This document shows positions 30,836 to 40,550 of a stretch of DNA of 64,000 bases, piece by piece. A program made the position numbers and the translations under genes. Source of the DNA: Adiantum capillus-veneris (Eukaryota; Streptophyta; Polypodiopsida; Polypodiales; Pteridaceae); the NCBI GenBank assembly GCA_014529385.2, contig CM043966.1, positions 40,787,037 to 40,851,036 of the forward strand. The letters are read 5' to 3'. The first letter of the stretch is position 1, and each line of letters opens with the position of its first letter. The notes beneath the pieces are model-generated. The model had not been told where the DNA came from. It saw only the letters and a program-made list of their open reading frames with translations, and searched no databases.

Positions 30836-31400
30836 TATGGTATCTTTTCAACAAGGACGACGGGGGGAACGCTCTCACAAGATGTGCATTATTTTCAGGT
30901 TCTAGCTCTCTCTTCTTCTCCCACTCAAGCGCGCTCTCACTCTCTCACACCATTCTCTTCCTCAAGCTCGCTCTCACTCTCGGGTCTTTTGCTTTCGCAC
31001 GTTCGCTAGCAATCAGCCTCACGCAGCACTGCCTAGCACGCCCTTGCTGCTGTGGTATCGCTGTACAATGCTGGCCATTTACCCACCGCTGTCACGCTCT
31101 GCCCGCAGCACCACTGTAACCCTATTCCCGGTGCCTCACTGTGCCTACCTGCTACAGCCGTTGCTGATGTTGGCATCCTGCAGGCACCGCCGCCTTGGAC
31201 GGGCTGTCCCTCGGCACTGCTTGGCATTGTCAACTCCCAGCCACAAACGGGATACAGCAGCGCCGCCCTTGCCCGTCGTGGAAGCAACCCTCCGTCTCCT
31301 TGCAACACCCGCCAGCGTTGCAGAAACCCTGTGGGGCTAGCCACCTCACCCACCAGCAACGTAGGTACTGCCATCATCACCTACATGCATCACCGCCCAC
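30836..31400. other. GC-rich host sequence of HAT1, no gene supported
   Basis: C/T-rich then GC-rich. Three overlapping plus-strand frames and one minus-strand frame (up to 122 codons) occur but have no recognisable motif. The sequence continues after HAT1 at 35724, so this is the pre-insertion locus. Confidence 0.4.
31393..31400. repeat. Target-site duplication of HAT1, left (CCGCCCAC)
   Basis: Identical 8-mer at 35716-35723; 8-bp duplications are diagnostic for hAT transposases. Confidence 0.95.
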
Positions 31401-31584
31401 CAGGGCTCGGGAAAAGATAGGTTCGCTTTATCCAAAGCCTGCTCAAATTGCCATGGGGCCGTCTCAAATTCCAGGGAGGAGGTTCGGGGAACTTTCTCAA
31501 ATTTTAGCATAAAAGGCTCCCGGCCTGTTCATTTTAATTGGAAAAGGCAAAACTTAAGCTCCCTTTATGTTGAAGAGGCTTTTA

Positions 31585-31588
<4 letters not shown>

Positions 31589-31620
<32 letters not shown>
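31589..31620. repeat. (TA)n microsatellite
   Basis: About 13-15 TA units within the 5' non-coding part of HAT1. Confidence 0.9.
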
Positions 31621-31622
<2 letters not shown>

Positions 31623-32649
31623 TATACAAGACTCAAAGATTGTCCTCCACAGTCCAGGGCCAGGCTTTGAAGTTTGAATGGGAGATTCGAACTCAAGTTG
31701 GGAAATTTTGGGAAGCGGGATAAGTTGTACACAGTACATTGTGATTGTACATTCAAAGACTAAAGTGCATAATGCATTATCAATTATCGAATTATCGAAG
31801 CGTTACAACTTACGAGTACCCTAAGGCCTAAAGTTTAAACGTCGTTTTCTTTCTCTGTCTCGCACGCGCAATAGAAGTACATACTACAGTTGATTGCAAC
31901 TGTCAACAACAAACAACGATTTTCTGCTTGCGCTCAATCAAGGCCTGAGGCCTTGAGCTTGTAGCTTTGTGCTGCGCAGGCTGCAGCCTGTTATAAACGC
32001 GCGAGGGCTTGACTCTTGAGGTTGGCGCTGCCCGACTACCGTTTTGGGAAGGAAGAGCTTGAGCGGCTGACTCCTGAGCCTTGCTGCCGTTTTGGGCCTT
32101 GGCTCGTGAGTCGTGTTGGAACTTCGACAAGTTACGGAAGAATCCCGATAAGGGCTTGTTGTAAGTTGTAATACAATAAGCCTATAAGGGCTTGCTGCCG
32201 AATCCCGATTTGGCTTCTATTCATTGACAGAGGACAGGCTTGTTGCCGATTTGGCTTGTGTTCATTAACGAGGTCAGGTCACACCGTCACAACAGATAAG
32301 CAAAATATTATTGTACTACAAGAAGAGTAACGAGTTAGATGTGACAGTGATTGCTTTTTCAAGCTTCAAAGAAAAGACGCAAAGAGAATCAAGATCAAAG
32401 AAAAAACACCTTTGGAAAGAAACTCGACTAGGAAATAGCACAAAGCTTGCCGCAACTTGTTCGCGGGCAGAGTCCAGACTGCAGTCCACCTTCATTCTTG
32501 AGCCGGTAAATCTCGTAACATGTCTCTACTTTTTCTGCTTGCTACATATTACTTTCATGTAGTTGAAAATCTTTGTGCTTAAAGTTTTATGCATTTGTAA
32601 ACCTAAAGTTTTTTTTTTGCATTTATATGGTTGTTATAGTTCGGTTTAA

Positions 32650-32982
32650 ATGGACTTAAATGATTCCGAAAAGGGTAATAAAAGAGATGCAAAAGGTAAT
32701 AAAAAACGACAAGGTACGCTTCTTCAATGGGCAGGGCTTGAACCTTCTAAGATAAACTCCACCAAAACGAAAGGAAATTCATCTAACTTGACAAAGACAG
32801 TTTCTACTGATGAAATTTCTTCGTTATCTTTAGTAGACAGGTTAGAATTGCAGAGAAGGATTGAGGCACGTGCTTCCTTCCAAGACGATTGGCTAGAAAA
32901 GTTTGATTGGCTCGTATACAACGAAGAAGAAGCCAAATTGTATTGTAAGTTCTTTTTAAAGTATCCTAGGACATCACCATAG
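32650..32982 (+). pseudogene. HAT1 transposase N-terminal part
   Basis: Starts at ATG 32650 (MDLNDSEKGNKRD), a Lys-rich, low-complexity leader followed by LQWAGLEPSK and the block DWLEKFDWLVYNEEEAKLYC (about 32880-32945), which resembles the N-terminal zinc-finger region of DUF4371-type hAT transposases. The frame ends at 32982, but the matching continuation (AYSKDGSVNFKVSNLKAHC) is open one frame over from about 32985. One inserted or lost base near 32975 is the simplest explanation. An intron was considered; no convincing splice signals were seen. Confidence 0.8.
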
Positions 32983-34522
32983 TGCATATTCTAAAGATGG
33001 TTCAGTTAATTTTAAGGTTAGTAATTTAAAAGCTCATTGTCGAACCGATTGCCATGTGAATGCAATGGATGCTTTCCTCTTAGAAGGAAAGGAAGGCATC
33101 CAAAATAGCATGAAGAGGGTAGAAAACTTCAAAGATGAGGCTCTCTTTACTCTCTTTAGGGTCGCATATCATATGGCAAAGAAAAATTATGCATTTTATG
33201 GATTTACTGACATGATTTCTCTTTTGCAAGATTGTCGAGTACCATATTCCACATCCTTGTACAATGATGGCAAGGCTTGTGTGAAGATGGTTTATTGTAT
33301 GGGTAAGTGTCTCATGAACTCCACTTTGAAAAAAGTGTCTCGAAGTCCTTTCTTTGGTGTCTTGATTGATGAGTCTAATGATATTAGTAAGCATGGACAC
33401 TTAATTATCTATTTGTCCTACCTCATTGATGATTGCATTCCCACCTATAGCTTTTATGGCATAGTTCGTGTAAGTGATGGAACTGCCAAGTCTATCTTTA
33501 ATGCTGTTCTTGATGAGTTGAAAAAAAATGATTTTGATCTTTCAAAGCTAATCGCTTTTGGTTCTGATGGGTGTTCAACCATGACAGGGTCAGAGAATGG
33601 TGTTTCAACGCTTTTTAAAAAACATGTAAATCCATTTCTAACATCTATTCATTGTGTTGCTCATAGGACAGCAAAGAATTCAGATATTGCAATAACATTA
33701 GAGAAGCTTGTTAATTCGATTGCCACACATTTCAATCACTCTAACAAGAGGCTTGCCGAGTTAAGGATCACTCAAGAGGATTTGGCGTGCCCGATCTTGA
33801 GATTAGAGCACACATTTGATGTCAGGTGGCTAAGTCGTGCATCTGCAATAGGCAAGGTATGTTCTTCTCTTGATGTCATTTTGATGGAGACAAAAGAAAA
33901 AGCTCCAAGTCTTTTTGCTGATCTTTCAAAGTTTGAAAACATTTATTGTCTTTTCTTCTTAGCAGATATTTTGAAAGGCATGTCTGTAGTTAGTAAGTTA
34001 TTTCAAAAAGAGTTTGTAGATGTTACCACCGTGTCTGTGATTATTAAAAAAGAGATCAATTTAATTCAACAGTATTATATTGATTCTCTTGATGTTGATG
34101 AGAATGAACTTATTCTTGATACAAGTGGTTATAGTTTTTTGCGAGAATATGGTCCAGAGAAAGGTTTTTTGTTTTACTTACGAGGAGCTATTCGTGGAAA
34201 AAAGTTTTTTGATATTGAGATAGAGAGAGATATCTTTGGCATGGATCTAATGTGTGCTTTAGAGTTTCAGGTTTCTTTTTCGAAGAAGGTTATCACCTCT
34301 CTTCAAGAACGGTTTGTTGACAATTCCATTTTGAGAAAGCTAGGTGTTTTAGTTCCAGCACAACATCCAGTATTAGAGAAAGCTCTACGAGATTATGGTA
34401 AGTCAGAGGAAAAAGAAATAGCTTCCTTTTATGGTAAAATGAAGTCTTTGGAAATTATAAATTATGCTGCTTTGATCGATGAGGATGACTTTATTAGTGA
34501 ATTTCGTAGTTTCAAGCAATAG
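32983..34522 (+). CDS. HAT1 transposase, DUF4371/RNase H-like core
   Basis: Open from about 32983 (first ATG 33065, NAMDAFLLEGKEG) to TAG 34520. Motifs of the DUF4371 (ZNF862-like) hAT group: FFGVLIDESNDISKHGHLI (about 33350-33410), with the probable first catalytic Asp; LIAFGSDGCSTMTGSENGVS (about 33550-33610), with the second; and HCVAHRTA (33650). These are followed by DVRWLSRASAIG (about 33820), a frequent landmark of the group. The protein would cut and rejoin DNA at the 15-bp ends of the element. The terminal hAT dimerisation segment lies beyond an in-frame stop at 34520. Confidence 0.85.
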
Positions 34523-34873
34523 GCTGCTATTAGTTGGGTACGTTTTAGTCTTCCAGATGTTGCAGCTGCAATCGCTTGCAATGCAACATGGAGAGACTCG
34601 TATCCTAATATTTTGACTATTTGTCAGATTGCTTTCGTGCAATGCTCTTCTAATGCTATATGTGAGAGAGGATTTAGCGCACGAACAAGGATTAAGATGA
34701 AATTGCAAAACAGTATGGAGTTACAATCCTTGGATGCACTTTTGAAGATCAACATAGAAGGTCCTTCAAAGTTGATTGAAACAGAGTTGGAGGAGAGCAT
34801 TGTGTTATGGGGTGCTAAGGCACATCGACATCTCTTCACGTCACAAGGTATATGCAGCTTGATTCTACAATAA
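34523..34873 (+). pseudogene. HAT1 transposase C-terminus (hAT dimerisation region)
   Basis: Same frame as the core, after the TAG. Reads ISWVRFSLPDVAAAIAC, then CSSNAICERGFSARTRIK and SLDALLKINIEGP, which correspond to the hAT C-terminal dimerisation motif (usually ALxERxFS...). Ends at TAA 34871. It belongs to the same protein as 32983-34522. Confidence 0.85.
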
Positions 34874-35715
34874 ACAAGGTATTCCTATCTGCTGCTTTTA
34901 TTTGTTACTTTTGATTATTCTTTTTAATCTACCTTACTAATTTTGAAAGGGGATAAGAGGAGTAAATCCAATCTTCCATTGGTCTTGGCTGAAAGGATTT
35001 GCTTCTCTTCTCCCCCAAGAGAGCCTAGCGTAGCCATCAAAGCCGCTGGTAATGGGGTTCGATCCCCCTATTCTCTCGTTTATGCCAATTACTTTAAGTT
35101 CTACTTTATACTTTTATAAATGTCTCTTTGCAGAGTCTTGCAATTTGAGGAAACAACAAATACGAATCTCAATTTTCTACCAAAAAGGTCAAATTCAAGC
35201 TTTTTCAATGTCTATGATGATGTGAGATTGCATGACAATGAATATACAACTTATTATTCTTACGAGTATCTCTTATGTTTTAAATTTGCAATTTTGCATC
35301 ATTTTATCAAAGTCGGTTGTCGAGAGCCACTATAGACATCTCTGATTGGCTCAAAACTGCTACATGTTATCTTTGTTCTTCATTGTTGTGTCGATTGTAA
35401 CTCTTTGGTAGTTTTTTTGAGCTTTTCAACTCTATAAACTAGTCTTAAACATTGATTTGTAGTAATGAGTAAATGAAGTTTGGACTGTGGATGTGAACTT
35501 TGAAGGAGAAACATTAAAACTTAGCTCTAATATAGAAGATAAAGTAATTAGCTTTCGTTTACAACAAAAAATCTTTGAAAAGTCGTTGAAAGGGAAAAAA
35601 TCCGGCTCATTTGGGTTCGAAAAGGATTCAGCTCTTTCAAATTTGGCGAAGCCGGTTCGGGTTAGGTTGAGGGGGATATTTTACTTGTTCAGATTTTAGA
35701 TTTTCCCGAGCCCTG
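34874..35715 (+). other. HAT1 3' non-coding region
   Basis: No gene; small frames only. Contains a tRNA-like T-arm box GGGGTTCGATCCCC at about 35055-35068. Ends in the right terminal inverted repeat. Confidence 0.6.
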
Positions 35716-35723
35716 CCGCCCAC
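35716..35723. repeat. Target-site duplication of HAT1, right (CCGCCCAC)
   Basis: Matches 31393-31400. Confidence 0.95.
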
Positions 35724-35796
35724 TGTAAGGCACCCACTCCTACCCGCTTGCATTGTCGGGCAGCCAATTGCAGGGGGCGGGGGCGTTCCCAAAAAA

Positions 35797-36251
35797 TGTA
35801 GGAAAGCAACTTTGGAGACAAGTCTTACAAGCCAGCGACAGCAAAAAAGTGACTAATAGGTTTCCTTTTTCACGCGCAAATTAAAGGGTACATCGGAGCT
35901 AAACCAGGTACGACACATCGGATTCGACCACGAAGACTTGACTACGAGCTACCCATAGTCATTTGGCTACATTGAGCTTCAGAGGATTCCACCATCTTTT
36001 AGCTTCATCAATCGGTGCATGCTACCATATATTTATGGTAGTGATGTGTGTGAACATACTTAGGATTGTCGTGGCATTTTTCCCCTCACTAGGAGATTTC
36101 CCTCGATGCGTTGTATAAACGGGTGCCCATCACTCTAGGGCTAACTTAATCTTTCCATTGCACACTCAATACTACTACTCTTTGTTGTGTGCGTTGAGCT
36201 TCTTCATCTTCTTCAAGCTGTGTGTGTTTTCTTGCAACCCTATTTCCAACA
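35797..36251 (+). repeat. COP1 5' LTR
   Basis: 455 bp from TGTAGGAAAG to TTTCCAACA; the two ends are inverted copies at 8 of 9 bases. TATAAACGGG (about 36113) may be the promoter. The tRNA-Met primer site follows after one base. The 3' LTR is absent. Confidence 0.8.
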
Positions 36252-36252
36252 A

Positions 36253-36264
36253 TGGTATTAGAGC
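36253..36264 (+). other. COP1 primer-binding site (tRNA-Met type)
   Basis: TGGTATTAGAGC, one base different from the tRNA-Met complement TGGTATCAGAGC. Confidence 0.85.
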
Positions 36265-36615
36265 AGGTTGCATCCTCTCGGGCTTTTAGCCGCCAACATC
36301 GCTAGCACATGCCTACTCTCTTTCTCAGATTTTAGGGAGCTTTGTGAGCATCAACAAGTCGAAAAATACTTTGGAAAAGCTCGTAGAGTTGTGTCTGCTC
36401 AAATTTTCCATTCGGACTCATTTCGGCCTCCGTTTCCACTACAGGTAGTATTGCGTAAGCAATTTCGTCCTTTTGTGTAGAATTTTTGTCAGTGCCATTT
36501 TTTTGCAGTACATGTCCCTTACAGTCTTCTTTGGGTTGTGCTACATAGTACGTGTTGGTCTCGCTTCGTTTTTCCTCTTTTTGGGGAGTTTTCACATCAG
36601 GTATAGGCACTCGCC

Positions 36616-37530
36616 ATGGCTGACAACAACACCAATGGGTTCAAGATGTTTGTTGTTGAGGATAAATTGAATGGGGGACAATTACCCAATGTGGGCTTAC
36701 ATGATGCCATTTTCTTGTGTCAAAGGGTGTTTGGAATGTTGTGCATGGCAATGATGTACATCCTGGTTCTGTGGATACATGCGACACAGAGGATGTTACA
36801 AGTTTTGGTGGTAGGGTTGCTGCTGCCAGAGTTGTTTTAACTATGGCTAGGCAATCTTGTTGGGATGTTAGAGATGCGCAGGCTCGTGCATTAATTGTTA
36901 TATTTGTAAAGCATGCTATTACTCCTCCCACTCGTTTAGCTAAATCTATACCACAGGCTTGGGCTATTTTGGCTGGTCTTTATGTAAGCCACAATGAGGC
37001 TAAAATTGCATTGCTGCATAAAGAGCTGGAATCTAAGATTATACATGAGGAAGATGGCATGGACACTTTCCTTGCTTGTATTGAGGATGTTAATGAGAAA
37101 ATCAGTTCTGCAAGCGAAGTCATTTTTGACAGTTCCCTTGTCTAGACTGTTCTTGATGCTTTGTCAGATTCTTACTAGACTTTTGCTAGTACTTGGAGAC
37201 ATTATGACCCAAGGAAATCTTGATGTTGTCAAGTTTGATGCATAATGCACATTGCTTTTTCAAGAGTCACTTTCAAGAAATAATAGGTCTAATCAACGTG
37301 CAATTGAACAGGCTTTTGTTGCTACTCAAAGAAAAAATGGTAATAGTGTTGCGTCCACTTCTCATGATTCTTTTACAAGTGGAAATCACATGTTTCCAAT
37401 GCTTCTGCTGACAACACCTCGTCTAGGAATTCTCGTGAAAAGAAGATGCATTGCCATTATTGTAAGGCTAATGATCACTTGATCAAGCAATGTGTTGAAT
37501 TGAAGGCAAAAGAGGCCAAGAAGAAAGAGG
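36616..37530 (+). pseudogene. COP1 gag with zinc knuckle
   Basis: ATG 36616 (MADNNTNGFKMFVVEDKLNG) opens the gag. A frameshift near 36730 moves it to the frame 36717-37145 (VWNVVHGN, then DVRDAQARALIVIFVKHAITP, YVSHNEAKIALLHKELESKI), typical copia gag (UBN2-like). A TAG at 37143 and further shifts follow. The zinc knuckle CHYCKANDHLIKQC (C-x2-C-x4-H-x4-C) lies at about 37450-37491. The role is RNA packaging. Confidence 0.82.
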
Positions 37531-38235
37531 CTAGTTCCACTACAAGTGCAGCTATTGTAGAGTCTTTTAAGAAAGGAGGTTGTGTTTCTAACATAGATTC
37601 ATATGGGCTTTTAGTGCAGAGTGCACTTATGATCCTTTTGTCCGTGACGCATGTATGTCAGTTGCTGCAAATTCTCATGTGTGGTTCTTTGATAGTGGTG
37701 CTACAAAGCACATTATCTTTCATCGTGACTTGTTTACCTCTCTTGAGGCCCGTCCCTCGTGGGAATACAATCACTTGTGCCAACAATGTCTCTTATCCAA
37801 TCAAGGGAGTTGCAAAGATTGTGCTGACTGTTGTGAATGGCAGTTATTTCACACTTGCTGATGCACTTTACCTGGGATAAAAACAAATCTTTTGCCTATA
37901 TCTGCACTTGCAAGACTTTGTCTTGCTGTGAAATTTGTTGATGACAGATGTACAGTTCATGATCTCAATGTTGGTGATGAAATTGTTGCATATGTCATTT
38001 TATGTTGTGGCTATATAATCTCACTTTGTATGACAATTGTGGGTAGATTTTTTCAAATGCAATTGTGGATTCAAAGGCTATTTCATATGCAAAACTTTGG
38101 CATGCAGGTTTCGCACGTCTGAATTTTGCTAGTTTGCCTTTTTTACAGAAATCTGACATGGTTGCTTCTTTGCAACCTCTTGAAGCACATGTGAAGCATG
38201 TTTGTGAAGGTTGTATTTTGGGTAAGATGATGCAG
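37531..38235 (+). pseudogene. COP1 protease and pre-integrase
   Basis: The protease appears as VWFFDSGATKHIIFHRD (about 37680-37730), with the catalytic Asp-Ser-Gly intact, followed by shifted pieces (CQQCLLSNQG; ISALARL at 37892). The GAG-pre-integrase zinc module is SYAKLWHAGFARLNF ... HVCEGCILGKM (about 38085-38230). At least three frame changes are needed. Confidence 0.8.
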
Positions 38236-38930
38236 AGTCCTGAGATTTTTGCAAGTCCTCGCAGACCTTGTCAAAAGCCGTGTCCAAGTCATGCATGTAC
38301 TCATCGACTTCAAAAATCGAAGTTTTCAATGGAAAGTTCAGTAAGGGCTACATGAAGCTTGTGCATAGTGGTGTTTGTGGGTCTATGCAAACTCCGTCTT
38401 TCGGCAATTACGTGTACTTTGTGACTTTCATTGATGATTACTCCAGGCATGCATGGATATATCCGGTTAAAGCTAAGTTGGAAGTGTTTTTGTGCTTCAA
38501 GCAATTTTTGGCTATGTTGAAAATGTCTCTAAATATACTATGGACACCCGTCGTTCATATCAAGGGGGGGAGTATATGTCTCATGAGTTTAATGCATTTT
38601 TGGCTAGTCATGGGATAAAACACCAATGTACAGTGCCGTATATACTCAACAAAATCGTGTTGCTGAAAGGAAAAACAGATCGCTTACAAAGATGGCACGA
38701 AGTATGGTCAAAAGTCAAGCTTTGCCAGGTTTGTTTTGGCTTGATGCCATCATGTGTTCTACTTATGTACTTAACAAGTGTCCTATGACTGCTTTGTAGT
38801 ATATGACTCCTTATGAAGCATGGCATGATAGTAAGCAATCTATTGATCACATGCACGCTTTTGGTTGTTTGACTTATGCTTTGGTACCACAAACGCAACA
38901 CAAAAAATTGGATGATAAGGCTGTCAAATG
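38236..38930 (+). pseudogene. COP1 integrase
   Basis: Core begins MKLVHSGVCG, where the first catalytic Asp (usually HSDVCG) is Gly, then YFVTFIDDYSRHAWIYPVKAK (about 38415-38475). After shifts, the second region (RSYQGGEYMSHEF, usual RSDNGGEY, Asp lost) and the third, with RVAERKN and the catalytic Glu retained (about 38650-38680), can be read. The C-terminal part gives YEAWHDSKQSIDHMHAFGC (about 38810-38870). Two of three acidic residues are lost, so it is inactive. Confidence 0.8.
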
Positions 38931-39965
38931 ATATTTTTTATAAAATTTACAGTACTGAAAGCAAAGATTACAGGTTGTACCATCCATAAACATAGCGTAT
39001 CTTGGTTTCACGCGATGTTATGTTTGTGGGTGGAAACTTGAATGTGAATTCCAATAAGTCAAATGTACAACCTATGGGGGTTTCAAAAAATGTTACGGAT
39101 TATCCAATTTCTGTTGCAGATGTACATAAAGTACTTGATGTGGACAGGGCTGAGAATGAGCAGGCTAGAGGTATGTCAAAATGGCTGGTGCATTCTTTGT
39201 GTTTTAGTAAATTGGATGCACCTTTGTCTAGTCGTACTCATTCAGATTCTTTCCATGCATCTTATGCATCAGATTGTTGCGCTTCAGCATTCTAGCTTAT
39301 GTGCTTTTGAGGAACCTCTGTTCTTTGGGGAAGCACAAAATTCTGAAAATTTCATGACTTCCATGCAATCAAAATATGATGCACTTATACAAAATGACAC
39401 ATGGATTCTATGTGATTTTCCTCTTGGCATGAAGTGGGTTTACAAGTTGAAACATAAGCCGGGTGGTCAGATTGATCGCTATAAGGCTCGACTTGTTGCA
39501 AAAGGCTATGCACCACAAAAAGGCATAGATTGTGAGGAGACTATTAATCCCACTTGCTGTATGAATATTGTGTGTTTTCTATGTGCATTGGCAGCTCATT
39601 TTGGATGGAATGTACATCAATCAGATATTATTACCGCTTTCTTGAATGGTGATATATTTGAGAAAGTTTATGTAAAGCAGCCTCATGGTTTTGTTATTAA
39701 AGGGCAAGAAGATAAAGCGTACAAATGTAAGAAATCTTTGGATGGGTTGAAGCAATCTCCTCGTGCTTGGTATGAGAAAGCTAACACTCAATTGGTTAAA
39801 CAAAGCTTCTGTAACAGTTCAATGGAAAGCACTTTGTATGTAAAGCATGAGGGTGATGTACTTACCATCGTTGTTCTATATGTGGATGATTTGTTGATCA
39901 CTGGTCCAAATGAGACGCATGTTTTTGAATTTAATGCTGATTTGAATGTTACTTTCAATATGAAA
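38931..39965 (+). pseudogene. COP1 reverse transcriptase, 5' part
   Basis: Linker (about 39000-39290), then RT: AQNSENFMTSMQSKYDALIQNDTW (39350-39410), WVYKLKHKPGGQIDRYKARLV, VHQSDIITAFLNGDIFEKVYVKQP, SLDGLKQSPRAWYEK and the catalytic VVLYVDDLLITG (about 39868-39905), with both Asp intact. The frame is open to NMK at 39965, where foreign sequence starts. One of the better preserved parts of COP1. Confidence 0.9.
39961..39965. repeat. TGAAA flanking the 15.8-kb insertion, left
   Basis: Matches 55764-55768. Removing 39966-55768 restores an open copia RT frame. Confidence 0.8.
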
Positions 39966-40549
39966 CATTAGAGAGTTTCCGCGACTGACGTTTGTAGCAT
40001 AGCTATCTAGCACTAACATAATGTCATTACTCAGGGAAGCGACTCGGATACTCCTCGAATAGGGCACGAAGACTCTTTGAGGGTGTCAACCTCAAGAAGT
40101 GAACCTATGGACCGAAGCAATCTCTCGCACTAGCAAATCTATCATTCTCAAGTCTTGTAAACTGCCTATGTCCTATGTCATTGCACTTGATCATCACACC
40201 ATTTCAACACTCAAAGGAAGTCCAAATGCAACAAAATTTTAGGAGGAGGTCTAAGACACCTAGGGGCACTATCCTACCAAGTTTGGTCGCAATCCAATGA
40301 GGTACCAAAATCACAATCTATCATGATCAAGGTCCTAAAAACTGCAATAAAACATACCAGAAAGGTCGCTCTATGGTCTAGGAACACTCTCCTATGGTCA
40401 GACCATAAAAAAACATAGTTTGAATAAAATTGGAGACTCTCATATAATTACAAAGCTTTCCAAAAAAAATAATGACGGTACATTAAAATTTTAGGGCTCA
40501 TAAAGAAGGGGTCGACTAGGAGGGTGCACATCTGGTCCAACTGCCAACA
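39966..40549 (-). repeat. Gypsy-like 3' LTR, minus strand
   Basis: On the minus strand, a purine tract AAGAAGGAGGGAA (about 40562-40550), preceded by CACAAGGACGTGCAAAG, leads into TGTTGGCAGTTGG at 40549. The first 130 bp resemble the start of the LTR-like segment ending at 55763; the remainder does not. The outer end at 39966 is set by the TGAAA duplication and lacks the expected CA. Confidence 0.55.
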
Positions 40550-40550
40550 T

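Larger units (their letters stand above)
31401..35715 (+). mobile_element. HAT1: complete hAT DNA transposon
   Basis: A 4315-bp element with perfect 15-bp terminal inverted repeats, CAGGGCTCGGGAAAA at 31401-31415 and its complement at 35701-35715, an exact 8-bp target duplication, and an internal transposase of the hAT fold. The transposase has one frameshift and one stop, so this copy is probably not autonomous. The fresh-looking ends suggest a fairly recent insertion. Confidence 0.96.

Noticed and set aside
30209-30837. TA target duplication for the foldback element
   Set aside because: TA occurs on both sides but a 2-bp match is weak, and the best terminal match starts two bases inside, so the superfamily was left open.
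31033-31512. Three plus-strand frames and one minus-strand frame of 98-122 codons
   Set aside because: No recognisable motif, overlapping frames, and the region crosses the HAT1 insertion point.
35019-35077. tRNA gene
   Set aside because: Only a T-arm-like hairpin and five acceptor-like pairs; too short, with no D-arm or anticodon arm.
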